Origin: JASFBA01 sp034433695
GTDB lineage: Bacteria; Chloroflexota; Chloroflexia; DTKN01
Length of the DNA: 64,000 nt
Direction: 5' to 3'
Assembly (NCBI GenBank): GCA_034433695.1
Contig: DAOUAK010000007.1
Location: 1-64,000, forward strand
A program made the position numbers and the translations under genes. Positions within the stretch are counted from its first letter, which is position 1; each line of letters starts with the position of its first letter. Positions 19,701 to 27,184 of this stretch are shown piece by piece. The notes beneath the pieces are model-generated. The model did not search any database, was not told where the DNA came from, and saw nothing but the letters and a program-made list of their open reading frames with translations.

Positions 19701-20002
19701 AAAAGCCCCGCCTTTTCCTGGATGAAAGTGCCTTTATTGTGGAAGAAAACAATGTCTTCCATATTGCCGGCCGCACCATTCGAAGACGGGAAGGCGGGGA
19801 AGAATCGCAACTCGTATTGGAAGGCAAGGAAGCCGTCTTTGAAAATGCCCGGCTGCGGCTTCTTCTGACAGAAGACCTGGCCCTCCGCGAGGCTACGCTG
19901 AAGGAGCCTTTCACCGGAACCCTTTCCCTGCGGCCGGCGGCCGAGATGCGGGTCATCCTAGAGGGGGTGCTCACCTCACTACCCTTCCTGGTGAACCGCT
20001 GA
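16757..20002 (+). CDS. ygfK: YgfK-like FAD/Fe-S multidomain oxidoreductase
   Basis: A 1081-residue protein of the family annotated as putative selenate reductase subunit YgfK. Residues 1 to about 430 form a dihydroorotate-dehydrogenase-like barrel (LFGRPLGTPIGPAAGPHTQ, NMSVGYNLEGI, STMHGCPPEEIE). A cysteine-rich Fe-S domain follows (CVEACPVGQDVP near 445, CTHVCQTRCTRN near 495), then a GltD-like pyridine nucleotide-disulfide fold with Rossmann motifs VAIVGSGPSGLAAA (about 533) and VVVIGGGNTAVDAA (about 660). It ends with two more cysteine clusters near 900 and 963 (CDKCVEVCPN, CNECGNCATFC). It probably channels electrons from NAD(P)H. The partner subunits and molybdenum or selenium genes often linked to ygfK are absent here. 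Start ATG follows AAGGAGG. Confidence 0.88.
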   Translation: MRVQSFEMLLHGILEELDRSDSLFGLHRSLFYIPRPDAPYRLELFGRPLGTPIGPAAGPHTQLAQNIVCAWLCGGRFIELKTVQILDELVIPRPCIDMEDEGYNVEWSQELKLEQSAWEYIKAWALIHILHRLLGFPGAPDTIFNMSVGYNLEGIQSPPMVRFMERLTDASAEIAALQDILRKRFPQWADIAIPSRIVNSVTLSTMHGCPPEEIERIARYLLEERGFHTLVKLNPTLLGKEEVLYILHERLGFSEIRIPDAVFEHDLAYDRAVDLIRSLLSAAAGRGLTFGVKLSNTLAMSNHKGLLPGEEMYMSGRALYPITLNLFRKLARDLGEGLPVSYSAGADAFNIATLLSCRARPVTAVSDLLKPGGYGRLGQYLEELEGEMRRRGAASLDELALHWQDNLEEAADEALENPRYKKSYFPYGLPKVTSPLGLFDCITAPCVEACPVGQDVPTYAYHIARGEYDRALEAILAQNPLPAVTGYICTHVCQTRCTRNNYEAPVAIRSLKRFAAEHGRVALTPAPDTGRRVAIVGSGPSGLAAAFFLALNGVQVTVFEARERLGGMPALAPAFRLPPEVLQADLERIRNLGVRLEPAHPIASPTELLGRGFDAVYVACGFPREAGLDIPGIEGEGVYPALEFLERVARGERPELGRQVVVIGGGNTAVDAARTAWRLTGRPVTLLYRRTRAEMPAEPEEVAAFLAEGNILEERVSPKAVLRESGRVVALECLRNRPGEPGPDGRPLPLPIPGSEFRLPADALIVAIGQSPGRDFLAESGLALAEDGTIRTDPMGRTSIPRVYAGGDAVRGPETVIAACADGRRAAEAICHDLGLPLMYPQARPAVPSPEEIVRLKGVRARRILPYGPELLPPEERRGFVCVEHALSAEAARAEASRCLQCATLCDKCVEVCPNRANRTYEVIPRKWTLPVLSLQDGRLVVCGEEAFEIVQPRQILHLADLCNECGNCATFCVHPGRPYREKPRLFLDESAFIVEENNVFHIAGRTIRRREGGEESQLVLEGKEAVFENARLRLLLTEDLALREATLKEPFTGTLSLRPAAEMRVILEGVLTSLPFLVNR

Positions 20003-20342
20003 TCCTCCGTGCCTTGCCCCGGCCGGCCGAAGGACCCATCCTGTCCTTCCCCGCCACGGAGAGACCTCGATGCGCACAAGGGCATCGGGTAGGCAAGGGC
20101 AATGCCCCTGCCTACCCGCAACCGGCCCGCCCGACGAGTTTTACAACCTACCAAGAAAAAGGGCCGTAGAGAGGCTTTTGGGAGGCCCAATTCGGTGGTT
20201 TGACCGGCAACAGGCAGCAAAAAACCGACCCTTCGCGCCCGGGTTGCGAAAGGCTTGGCCTTCGGCTCTTCGTTTTGAGGGCATGGACGGCGCGGCTTCT
20301 CCAGAAAAATAGGCAGCCTACCCATCGGGGTCGCTCGCAGGC
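20003..20342. other. Intergenic region without genes
   Basis: About 340 bp with no supported gene. The only structure seen is the palindrome at 20086-20118, described separately. It leads into the IS-derived scrap region. Confidence 0.6.
20086..20118. repeat. cgggtagg palindrome
   Basis: Inverted repeat with 15-bp arms (cgggtaggcaagggc / gcccctgcctacccg, 14 of 15 paired) and a 3-bp loop. Related palindromes occur at 43565-43598 and 55022-55056. Confidence 0.75.
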
Positions 20343-20389
20343 GCCACCACTGAACCTACCCCAGCCCTAAAGGGCGGGGTTCTGGTGGC
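20343..20389. repeat. IS200/IS605-like end hairpin
   Basis: Nested inverted repeat: outer arms gccacca/tggtggc and an inner stem built around agccctaaagggc next to gggg. Subterminal hairpins like this mark the right ends of IS200/IS605-type elements, and it lies next to the truncated end of the TnpB remnant. Confidence 0.55.
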
Positions 20390-20990
20390 GACCCGACCGA
20401 CTCTCTCGGACTCTCGGCTGTCGGCCCCATCCGCAGGAAACCGGATCAGGCAGATAGTTCTCCGGGTTGTTGGCCCGCCGTTTCCTCTCCACCTGCCGCT
20501 GCAACCGCCGTACCTCTCCTTGTCCGCCCTTGAGCGGCGTGGCCAGGTCCACCTGCGCCCCCCAATCTTCCCCGGCCAGCCCGAACACCCACGGACCGGG
20601 GTCTACCCCGACCCGGCCTGTGCCCACCGTGTTTTTTCGGCTTCCGGTAGGGCTGCCCCTCGCAGATGAGTTGCGCCCAGTAGTGCACCTTCCCGTTCAG
20701 CCTCCGGCGGATCAAACGCACGTCCTTGACCCGGCTGGAAAGCCCATGCGCGACCACCGCGTCGCCCTTGGGGATAACGGCCCGAAGCCGCAAGCCCATC
20801 CATTCTACGTAACCATCGCGCCAGCGGATGCCGCTCCCGTTCGTCTTGCCCTCCACGCTGTCGAACTGGTTGCGCCCCTTGAAGCGGGGCCGGCCCCTCT
20901 TGCCCACGGCATACCCCCGAACCGCCCGGAAGGCGCGGGTGGCCGTATAATGTAAGTGCCAATTGCCGCCCACCTTCCCACCCCCTTTCC
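20390..20990 (-). pseudogene. TnpB (IS605 OrfB-type) transposase remnant
   Basis: Two minus-strand frames together give the middle of a TnpB protein. The first has GKRGRPRFKGRNQFDSVEG, VVAHGLSSRVKDVRL and NGKVHYWAQLICEG. It shifts by one base near an A6 run (plus strand 20632-20637) into the second, which has TGRVGVDPGPWVFGLA (the first RuvC Asp region) and RRLQRQVERKRRANNPENY. The N-terminal about 70 residues and everything after NPENYLP, including the zinc ribbon and later RuvC acidic residues, are gone; only about 65 bp separate that point from the IS end hairpin. It cannot encode an active nuclease. No TnpA gene is nearby. Confidence 0.8.
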
Positions 20991-20996
20991 CCCTGC

Positions 20997-21026
20997 GTTT
21001 TCCCCCGCCCAAGGGCGGGGGAAAAC
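20997..21026. repeat. Perfect 14-bp inverted repeat
   Basis: Arms gttttcccccgccc and gggcgggggaaaac with a 2-bp loop. A weaker hairpin (cccttcct/aggaaggg) follows within 35 bp. It is just upstream of the TnpB remnant in that gene's direction and resembles an IS605-type left-end hairpin. The arm tips are A/T-rich but lack the long T run of a terminator. Confidence 0.7.
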
Positions 21027-21080
21027 AGCCGCCCTTCCTCCCCATTCCTGAAGGAAGGGGCATCCGGGCGGCAAAATCTG

Positions 21081-21735
21081 GTGAAAGAGAAGGATGCCCC
21101 GCTGGACTTCTTTTCGTGGCATCTCTACTCCAACGACCCGCAGGATCGGGCCCGCGCGGCCAGATTTTACCGTCAGGAGTTGGACGGTCTCGGCTTTCAG
21201 ACCACCCAGATGCACGTCACCGAATGGAATACGGACATCCGGCAAACAGGGGACCAGAGCGCCGAGGCATTTGCCCTGCGCGTCGGCGGCAAAGGGGCGG
21301 CCATCCTGACGGCGGCGTGGATAGCCATGCAGGAAAACGGCGTCGCCGAGGCGACCTTTTATCGCGGTCCAGACCCGGACATGAATGCGCCTACTTTCCA
21401 CGGTCTTTTCTTTGCCAACGGTCAGCCCAAGCGGGTGGCGCTGGCCTTCTCGCTGTGGGCGAAGATGGCGTCCCATCCGCAGCGGCTGGCGGTCTCCAGT
21501 ACCCCTGAGGGGGCGCTCTGGTTGCTGGCGGGGCAAGATCCGGCAGGGGAAATCGCTCTCCTTATCGCCAATCCGACCGATAGGCCGGTGAAGTACACGA
21601 TCTCCGGCGTGGATGTGGGCCGGCCGACGCTCTTCCAGGTGAGCGATGCCGATGAGCAGATTCGATCGCCGATGGTCACCGGAAATGTGAGAGATCGGCG
21701 GCAATACGGTCCAGATGGTAACCATCGCCAAGTGA
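21081..21735 (+). pseudogene. C-terminal fragment of GH39-like glycoside hydrolase
   Basis: The translation starts abruptly inside a glycosidase barrel: LDFFSWHLYSNDP, then HVTEWNTD, whose Glu fits the nucleophile of clan-A glycosidases, and later the C-terminal beta-sandwich (EIALLIANPTDRPVKYTISGVD). No signal peptide or N-terminal half is present on either side of the IS remnant. Near 21690 the frame shifts; in the shifted frame the sequence continues GGNTVQMVTIAK and ends at TGA 21733-21735, a natural end for such a domain. Without the shift the frame runs on to 21851 with unrelated residues. It is a pseudogene with a lost 5' end and one frameshift; assignment to GH39 rather than a related family is moderate. 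Confidence 0.65.
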
Positions 21736-22132
21736 TCTTCAGAACCGTTTTACCTCATGGAAAGGTAAGATTTTTCATGAGGCAAAACGGGACTTGCCAA
21801 AGCTGCGATTTTGTGGTAGTGTTTCCTGGGGCGCCCTTTGTGTATGAATAGACACCCATACGCTACTCCAAAGGAGCGCTCCTTCCAACCTGGTTCTCTA
21901 CGTGGTTGTTAGGATGTGGAAAAGAGCCTGTCTGAAAACCACCAAGGGCCCGAAGGACACCAAGTTTCATCTACTCCTTTGCCATCTTGCTATTTTTTCA
22001 GACTCGCCCTAAAAGTTACGCAGAAGGGCGGCACCCCAAGTTCTGAGGCCCAGGGCCTTCGATATAGGGGGCAAGCCTCTGGCGACCACCGGATATGGCG
22101 CAAGTGCCCAACTGCACAGGTCCTATATACCG
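21736..22132. other. Intergenic region without genes, with short inverted repeat
   Basis: About 400 bp of lower-GC sequence with no supported gene. The only recognisable structure is gtctgaaaa at 21930-21938 facing ttttcagac at 21995-22003, described as a finding. A clear promoter or ribosome site for the next gene is not seen; tatata at about 22121 could act as a -10. Confidence 0.5.
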
Positions 22133-23188
22133 ATGAATGTCCGCGAGATTCGTGAAGGTAGCGAGTGGAACCGCCTGCTGCTTTCGTTTCCCCACCCCCA
22201 CATCCTTCAGTCCTTCGAATGGGGAGAGGTCAAACGGGCCACCGGATGGGCGCCCAGGCGACTTCTCCTGGAAGAAGGAGGGCAGGCACGGGCGGCCGCG
22301 CTGATTCTGCGGCGGGAAGTACCCTTTCTGGGGGCTCCGGTTCTCTATGTGCCCAAAGGCCCTCTTCTGGCGGAGGACGGGTCGGCCCTCCTGGAAGCGG
22401 CCCTGGCATGGCTGGAGGAAGAAGCCCGTCGGGCGCGGGCCATCTTTATCAAAATCGACCCCGACATCGTCGCCGACGATGCCGCCGCCCTGGAGGTGCT
22501 CCGTCGGCGCACCTGGCGGCGGGGGGAGGATGTACAGTTTCGCAATACGATTCTGGTGGACCTCCGGGCCGAGGAAGAGGCCCTCCTGGGGCGGATGAAG
22601 CCCAAGACCCGCTACAACATCCGCCTGGCCGAACGGCGGGGGGTGCGGGTGCGGGAAGGGACAGCGGCCGACCTGGAGGCTTTCTACGAACTCTACCGGG
22701 AGACGGGCCGGCGCGACGGCTTCCTCACCCGGCCCTATCCCTACTACCGGCAGGTCTGGCAGACCTTCCTGGAGGCGGGGTGGGGGCGTCTGTTTCTGGC
22801 CGAGCACGAGGGGGAACTGCTGGCCGGCCTCTTTCTCCTGCGCTTCGGCCCCTGCGCCTGGTATATGTACGGCGCCTCCTCCGGCCGCAAGCGGGAGCAC
22901 ATGCCCAACCATCTCCTCCAGTGGGAGGCGATGCGCTGGGCCAGGGCGGCCGGCTGCACGACCTACGATTTCTGGGGAGCGCCCGACCAACTGCATCCGG
23001 AGGACCCGCTCTGGGGTGTGTACCGCTTCAAGGCAGGCTTTGGCGGGCGCTTTGTCTCCCGCCTCGGTGCCTACGATTTCGTCGTCCGGCCGGCCCTGTA
23101 CCTGGCCTTCTCCTGGGCCGTGCCGCGCCTCCTCGCGCTCTGGCGACGACTGCGGGGAGAGCCGACGTTGGGGCAGGCCGGGCCTTGA
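22133..23188 (+). CDS. FemAB-like aminoacyltransferase (GNAT-related)
   Basis: A 351-residue protein of the FemA/FemB/FmhB group, which transfers amino acids from aminoacyl-tRNA to lipid-II peptides to build peptidoglycan cross-bridges; some relatives act on other acceptors. The signature features are HILQSFEWGEVKRATGW at the N-terminus, FRNTILVDL, MKPKTRYNIRLAERRGV in the centre, and the second GNAT-like half with LFLAEHEGELLAGLFLLRFG, ending in YDFWGAPD and YRFKAGFGG. Both tandem GNAT halves are complete. The start is ATG 22133; no good ribosome site precedes it, so translation may be leaderless or weak. The gene stands alone, about 120 bp before the next gene. Confidence 0.88.
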   Translation: MNVREIREGSEWNRLLLSFPHPHILQSFEWGEVKRATGWAPRRLLLEEGGQARAAALILRREVPFLGAPVLYVPKGPLLAEDGSALLEAALAWLEEEARRARAIFIKIDPDIVADDAAALEVLRRRTWRRGEDVQFRNTILVDLRAEEEALLGRMKPKTRYNIRLAERRGVRVREGTAADLEAFYELYRETGRRDGFLTRPYPYYRQVWQTFLEAGWGRLFLAEHEGELLAGLFLLRFGPCAWYMYGASSGRKREHMPNHLLQWEAMRWARAAGCTTYDFWGAPDQLHPEDPLWGVYRFKAGFGGRFVSRLGAYDFVVRPALYLAFSWAVPRLLALWRRLRGEPTLGQAGP

Positions 23189-23308
23189 GGTCTCACGTTC
23201 AAGCGTCTAGAAATGGGATGATTTCCCCGTTGATTCAACGGATACTCGGCAGAAAAGGCTTGTACGCCTGCGTTCCAGAGGGATGAACGGGTACAGCGGA
23301 GGCCCGAG

Positions 23309-23845
23309 ATGCCGCATAACCTCCTTCTGACCGGCCGGCCGGGCATCGGCAAGACCACCGTCATCCGGCGTGTCCTGGAGAGGCTGCCACCGATCCGGCT
23401 GGGCGGCTTTACCACGGCCGAGATCCGAGGGCCGCACGGCCGGCTTGGTTTCCGGGCCACCGCCCTCGGCGGCCCCGAGATCGTCCTGGCCCACGTGGAA
23501 CAGGCCGGCCCCTATCGGGTGGGGGCCTATGGGGTAGACATAGCCACCTTCGAGCGGGTCATCCTGCCCTTCCTGGACCCACGACGGGAGGATGTGGAAC
23601 TCTTCGTCGTGGATGAGATCGGCAAGATGGAGTGCTTTTCGGCGCTCTTCCAGGCCCGGGTGCGGCAACTTCTGGACGACCCGCGTCCGGTTCTGGGAAG
23701 TGTGGCCCTGCGCGGGCCGGCCCTGATCGAAGAAGTCCACCGCCGGCCGGACGTGGAACGGGTGGAAGTGACGCCGTCCAACCGCGCCGGCCTGCCCGAG
23801 GTGATCGCCGCCCGGTTGCAGCGCTGGCTGAGGGGCATGGAATAG
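23309..23845 (+). CDS. THEP1-type nucleoside-triphosphatase
   Basis: A 178-residue P-loop NTPase of the THEP1 family, first described in thermophiles as a general nucleotide triphosphatase. It has Walker A LTGRPGIGKTT at 7-17, GFTTAEIR, the Walker B strand LFVVDEIGKMEC and a C-terminal VTPSNRAGLPEV motif. Length is normal. ATG 23309 is behind GCGGAGG. It precedes the nitroreductase gene by 10 bp, so both may share a transcript. Biological role is uncertain; RNA or nucleotide repair has been proposed for the family. Confidence 0.9.
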   Translation: MPHNLLLTGRPGIGKTTVIRRVLERLPPIRLGGFTTAEIRGPHGRLGFRATALGGPEIVLAHVEQAGPYRVGAYGVDIATFERVILPFLDPRREDVELFVVDEIGKMECFSALFQARVRQLLDDPRPVLGSVALRGPALIEEVHRRPDVERVEVTPSNRAGLPEVIAARLQRWLRGME

Positions 23846-23855
23846 GAAGAAGGCG

Positions 23856-24531
23856 ATGCGACCGTACCTGCTCGCCCTGCTTCTGGTCCTTTTCCCGCTC
23901 TTCGGTGGAGCCTGCGGAGGAACGCCCGCAACCCCGACGAGCGCGACGGAGGAAGTTACCCTGCCGCCGCCCCGGACCCAGGGGGGAATGAGCCTGACGG
24001 AGGCACTGGCCCATCGGCGCTCGGTCCGCTCTTATACCGAACAAAGCCTGACCTGGGAAGAAATCTCGCAACTTCTCTGGGCGGCCCAGGGCGTCACCGA
24101 CCCACGGGGCTTTCGCGCGGCCCCCTCGGCCGGAGCCCTCTACCCGCTGGAGGTGTACCTCGTGCTGCCCGAGGGCTGGTATCACTACCGGCCGGCCGAC
24201 CATCGCCTGGAAGTACGGGGGCGGGGCGACCTCCGGCGAGACCTCTGGATGGTCGGGCTGAACCAGGAGGCACTGCTCCGGGCGCCGGCACTCTTTGTCA
24301 TCACCGGGGTGGTCTCCCGCACGGCGGCCAAGTATGGGGATCGGGCGGAGCGTTACGTCTTTCTGGAGGCCGGCCACGCCGCGCAGAACCTGCTCCTCCA
24401 GGCCACCGCCCTGGGCCTCCGCCGTCCCCATCGGCGCCTTTGACGACGCAGGAGTGCGCCGGGTCTTGGGGTTATCTCCGGCGGAGACCCCCCTTTACCT
24501 GATCCCGGTGGGAAGGCCGGGGGAACCGTAA
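23856..24531 (+). pseudogene. SagB-type nitroreductase lipoprotein, frameshifted
   Basis: The first frame begins with a hydrophobic signal segment and a possible lipobox (LLALLLVLFPLFGGAC), then a nitroreductase fold: LTEALAHRRSVRSYTEQ, SQLLWAAQGVT, RAAPSAGALYPLEVYLV and a C-terminal helix ending NLLLQATALGL. At about 24415 the frame shifts forward by one base; the continuation VPIGAFDDAGVRRVLGLSPAETPLYLIPVGRPGEP, ending at 24531, completes the SagB-type domain. Without the shift the first frame stops at 24443. A single extra C in gggcctccgccgtcccc would explain it, either a real mutation or a sequencing error. The intact product would be an exported or membrane-anchored FMN enzyme of about 224 residues with unknown substrate. 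Confidence 0.8.
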
Positions 24532-24563
24532 CCCCCTTTATGCCGGACCCGGGGAATCAAAAG

Positions 24564-24636
24564 CGCGGCTGGGGCGACTCGAACGCCCGACCACCTACTC
24601 CGGAGGCAGGTGCTCTATCCACTGAGCTACAGCCGC
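24564..24636 (-). tRNA. tRNA-Arg (CCG)
   Basis: A 73-nt cloverleaf on the minus strand. Acceptor arms GCGGCTG/CAGCCGC with discriminator G, D-arm GCTC/GAGC, anticodon stem CCTGC/GTAGG with loop CTCCGGA (anticodon CCG, Arg codon CGG), and T-arm GGGCG/CGCCC with TTCGAGT. CCA is not encoded. A promoter lies directly upstream at 24645-24673. Confidence 0.96.
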
Positions 24637-24644
24637 GTGGCTTT

Positions 24645-24673
24645 ATTATACCCTATTCTGTTCCGGAACGCAA
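24645..24673 (-). promoter_or_regulatory. Promoter of tRNA-Arg
   Basis: Minus strand TTGCGT (24673-24668), 17-bp spacer, TATAAT (24650-24645), ending 8 bp before the 5' end of the tRNA. Confidence 0.8.
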
Positions 24674-24680
24674 ATCAGGT

Positions 24681-24709
24681 TTGCATCCCCCGGAAGGGCG
24701 TAGTATAAT
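24681..24709 (+). promoter_or_regulatory. Promoter of secD
   Basis: TTGCAT at 24681-24686, 17-bp spacer, TATAAT at 24704-24709. Its -35 box is 7 bp from the -35 box of the divergent tRNA-Arg promoter. Confidence 0.8.
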
Positions 24710-24745
24710 GCCTGATATCTACGGCCGATTTTTCTGGAGGTCTCT

Positions 24746-26224
24746 TTGTCGCGCCGCGACGGGATTTTGCTGGCCCTTATCGTGCTTCTGACGGGGCTGG
24801 GGCTCTGGATCGACCTGGCCAGTCCGGCCATTGCCTTCTGGAGGACGGTGCCGGAGGGTTCGACCGCCGAGCAGGAGCATCTCATCCGCTCCACGACGCT
24901 TCGGCTGGGACTGGACCTGCAGGGAGGGACGCAGGTCATCCTGGAGGCCCAGGTCCGGCCGATCTCCTGGAGCCTTGCCCGCTGGTCCACCCCGGAAGGT
25001 GTGGCCGGCTTTGTGCGCGAGGTCTACGAAAATACGGCCGCGGCCGGCGGGGAAACGATGGAGGTGGCCCGGGATATTATTAACGACCGGGTCAACGGCC
25101 TGGGGGTGACGGAGGCGGTGGTGCAGGTGCAGGGTTCCAACCGCATCATCGTCGAACTGCCCGGTGTTCCCGACCCGGAGCAGGCCCTGGCCACCGTCCA
25201 GAGCACCGGCTTCCTGGAGTTTGTAGACACCCTGGGGGAGGACCTGCCTCCGGATACCCTCATCAGCACGACCTACGGCCTGACCGCCGAGGAGATCGCC
25301 GCCATCACCTGGACGCGGGTTTACCCCACCGTGGTTACTGGTTACGAACTCGTGGCCAACCGCATCGGCACCCAGCCCAGGGAACTCACCGGAGAGCCGA
25401 TGGTGCTCCTGGGCTTTAATGCCGGGGGGACGCGCAAACTGGCCGAGTGGAGCCGGACGCACGTGGGTCAGCCGCTGGCCATCGTGCTGGATAAAAAGGT
25501 CATCTCCGCTCCGGTCGTGCGGGAGCCCATCACCGATGGGGCGGCTTCCATTAGCGGCGGAGGGATGACCTGGCGCGAGGCGGAACGCATCGCCCTGCTC
25601 CTGCGGTATGGGGCGCTTCCCGTCCCCCTGACGGTGGTGGAGAACCGCACCGTCGGGCCGACGCTGGGGCAGGATTCGGTGAACAAAAGTGTCATCGCCG
25701 GCATCATCGGTCTGTGCACGGTGCTCCTCTTCATGACCCTCTACTACCGGCTGCCGGGCACCCTGGCCGGCTTGGCGCTCTGTATCTATACCGTCCTCAT
25801 CTTTGCCATCTATAAACTCGTCCCGGTTACCCTGACCCTCCCCGGCGTGGCCGGCCTGCTCCTCTCCATCGGCATGGCCGTGGATGCCAACATCCTGATT
25901 TTCGAGCGGATGAAGGAAGAACTGCGGGCCGGGAAGACGCTCCGGGCTTCTATCGAGGCCGGATTCGACCGGGCCTGGACCTCGATCTGGGATTCGAACC
26001 TTTCCACCTTGTTGACCTGCGTGATCCTCTACCTCTTCGGCCGTTCGCTGGGGGCCAGTATGGTCAAGGGCTTTGCCATCACCCTGGCCATCGGCGTGGC
26101 CGTGAGCATGTTCAGCGCCATCACCGTCACCCGCACCTTCCTGCGGGCCGTCTACGGTGTCCTCGGCTCGTACCTGGAGCGCCACTCCCGCTTCCTTTTG
26201 GGCGTGGCTCTGGAGAGACCCTAG
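24746..26224 (+). CDS. secD: Protein translocase subunit SecD
   Basis: SecD works with SecF in the membrane to drive preprotein translocation through SecYEG using the proton motive force. The 492-residue product has an N-terminal TM segment (LLALIVLLTGLGLWIDLAS), the LRLGLDLQGGTQVILEA motif at the start of the large external domain, and a C-terminal block of five TM segments with the RND-type sequence SIGMAVDANILIFERMKEE. The size fits SecD forms separate from SecF. TTG 24746 has TGGAGG six bases upstream. secF begins 2 bp after the stop. Confidence 0.96.
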   Translation: MSRRDGILLALIVLLTGLGLWIDLASPAIAFWRTVPEGSTAEQEHLIRSTTLRLGLDLQGGTQVILEAQVRPISWSLARWSTPEGVAGFVREVYENTAAAGGETMEVARDIINDRVNGLGVTEAVVQVQGSNRIIVELPGVPDPEQALATVQSTGFLEFVDTLGEDLPPDTLISTTYGLTAEEIAAITWTRVYPTVVTGYELVANRIGTQPRELTGEPMVLLGFNAGGTRKLAEWSRTHVGQPLAIVLDKKVISAPVVREPITDGAASISGGGMTWREAERIALLLRYGALPVPLTVVENRTVGPTLGQDSVNKSVIAGIIGLCTVLLFMTLYYRLPGTLAGLALCIYTVLIFAIYKLVPVTLTLPGVAGLLLSIGMAVDANILIFERMKEELRAGKTLRASIEAGFDRAWTSIWDSNLSTLLTCVILYLFGRSLGASMVKGFAITLAIGVAVSMFSAITVTRTFLRAVYGVLGSYLERHSRFLLGVALERP

Positions 26225-26226
26225 CC

Positions 26227-27159
26227 ATGCTGCACCTGACGCGCCACCGCTACCTCTACTTCCTCATCTCCGCCCTGATCATCGTCCCGGGGGTGGTGGC
26301 GATGATCCTTTCGACCGTCCGCTACGGCGCACCGATGCGGCTGAGCATTGACTTCACCAGCGGCTCGTATGTGGAGGTCGGCCTGCCCCGCCCGGTAGAA
26401 TCGGAGGAGGTGCGGGCCGTCTTCCAGGAAGAGGGGCTGGACGTGGCCTCGGTGCAACTGACCGAAGGCGACCGTGTGGCTATCGTGCGCACCCAGGTGA
26501 TCGATATGGCTACCAAGGGCCAGCTGATGGAGGCGCTGAAGGCGCGTTTCGGGGAGGTCATCGAGCGACGCTTTGATGTGGTGGGGCCTTCGATCAGCCA
26601 GGTGGTCACGCGCAACGCCCTCTACGCGGTGATCGCCGCCGCGCTGGTCATCCTGGGCTTTATCACCTTCGCCTTCCGTAAGGTGCCGCATCCCTTTCGC
26701 TACGGCCTTTGCGCCATCATCGCCATGGTGCACGACATTCTGGTGACGGTGGGGCTTTTCTCGCTGGCGGGCCTGCTCTGGGGCTGGGAGGCCGATACCC
26801 TCTTCCTTTCGGCCCTCCTCACGGTGATCGGCTTTTCGGTGCAAGATACCATCGTGGTCTACGACCGCATCCGCGAGAACACCCCCCGGATGCGCGGGCT
26901 ACGCTTTGAGGAGATCGTGGACCACAGCCTGACCCAGACGCTGCATCGCTCGCTGACGACGCAGTTGAACGCCATGTTCGTGATGGTGGCCCTGCTCCTC
27001 TTCGGCGGGGCCTCGATCAAGCAGTTTATCCTGGTCATGTTCATCGGCCTGGCCAGCGGCACCTATTCCTCGCTTTTCAACGCCGTGCCGCTGCTGGTCG
27101 TGTGGGAAAATCGAGAGGTACCGCGCTTCTTGCGCCGATTGGCGGGCAAGGTGGCCTGA
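26227..27159 (+). CDS. secF: Protein translocase subunit SecF
   Basis: SecF pairs with SecD. The 310-residue product has an N-terminal TM segment, the short periplasmic-type P4 domain starting LSIDFTSGSYVEVGL, and five C-terminal TM segments with the conserved GFSVQDTIVVYDRIREN stretch that matches the proton-path region of SecD. It starts with ATG 2 bp after the secD stop. Downstream, a glycan methyltransferase gene begins after 25 bp, so read-through into the glycan cluster is likely. Confidence 0.96.
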   Translation: MLHLTRHRYLYFLISALIIVPGVVAMILSTVRYGAPMRLSIDFTSGSYVEVGLPRPVESEEVRAVFQEEGLDVASVQLTEGDRVAIVRTQVIDMATKGQLMEALKARFGEVIERRFDVVGPSISQVVTRNALYAVIAAALVILGFITFAFRKVPHPFRYGLCAIIAMVHDILVTVGLFSLAGLLWGWEADTLFLSALLTVIGFSVQDTIVVYDRIRENTPRMRGLRFEEIVDHSLTQTLHRSLTTQLNAMFVMVALLLFGGASIKQFILVMFIGLASGTYSSLFNAVPLLVVWENREVPRFLRRLAGKVA

Positions 27160-27184
27160 GCCTGGGGCCTGCCTGGAGAGGTGC

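Noticed and set aside
20390..20990. Active TnpB nuclease with omega-RNA
   Set aside because: The second half with the remaining RuvC acidic residues and zinc ribbon is missing and the frame is shifted.
20997..21026. Rho-independent terminator
   Set aside because: The stem is perfect but no T run follows on either strand beyond the four bases that belong to the stem; its place next to the TnpB remnant fits an IS end better.
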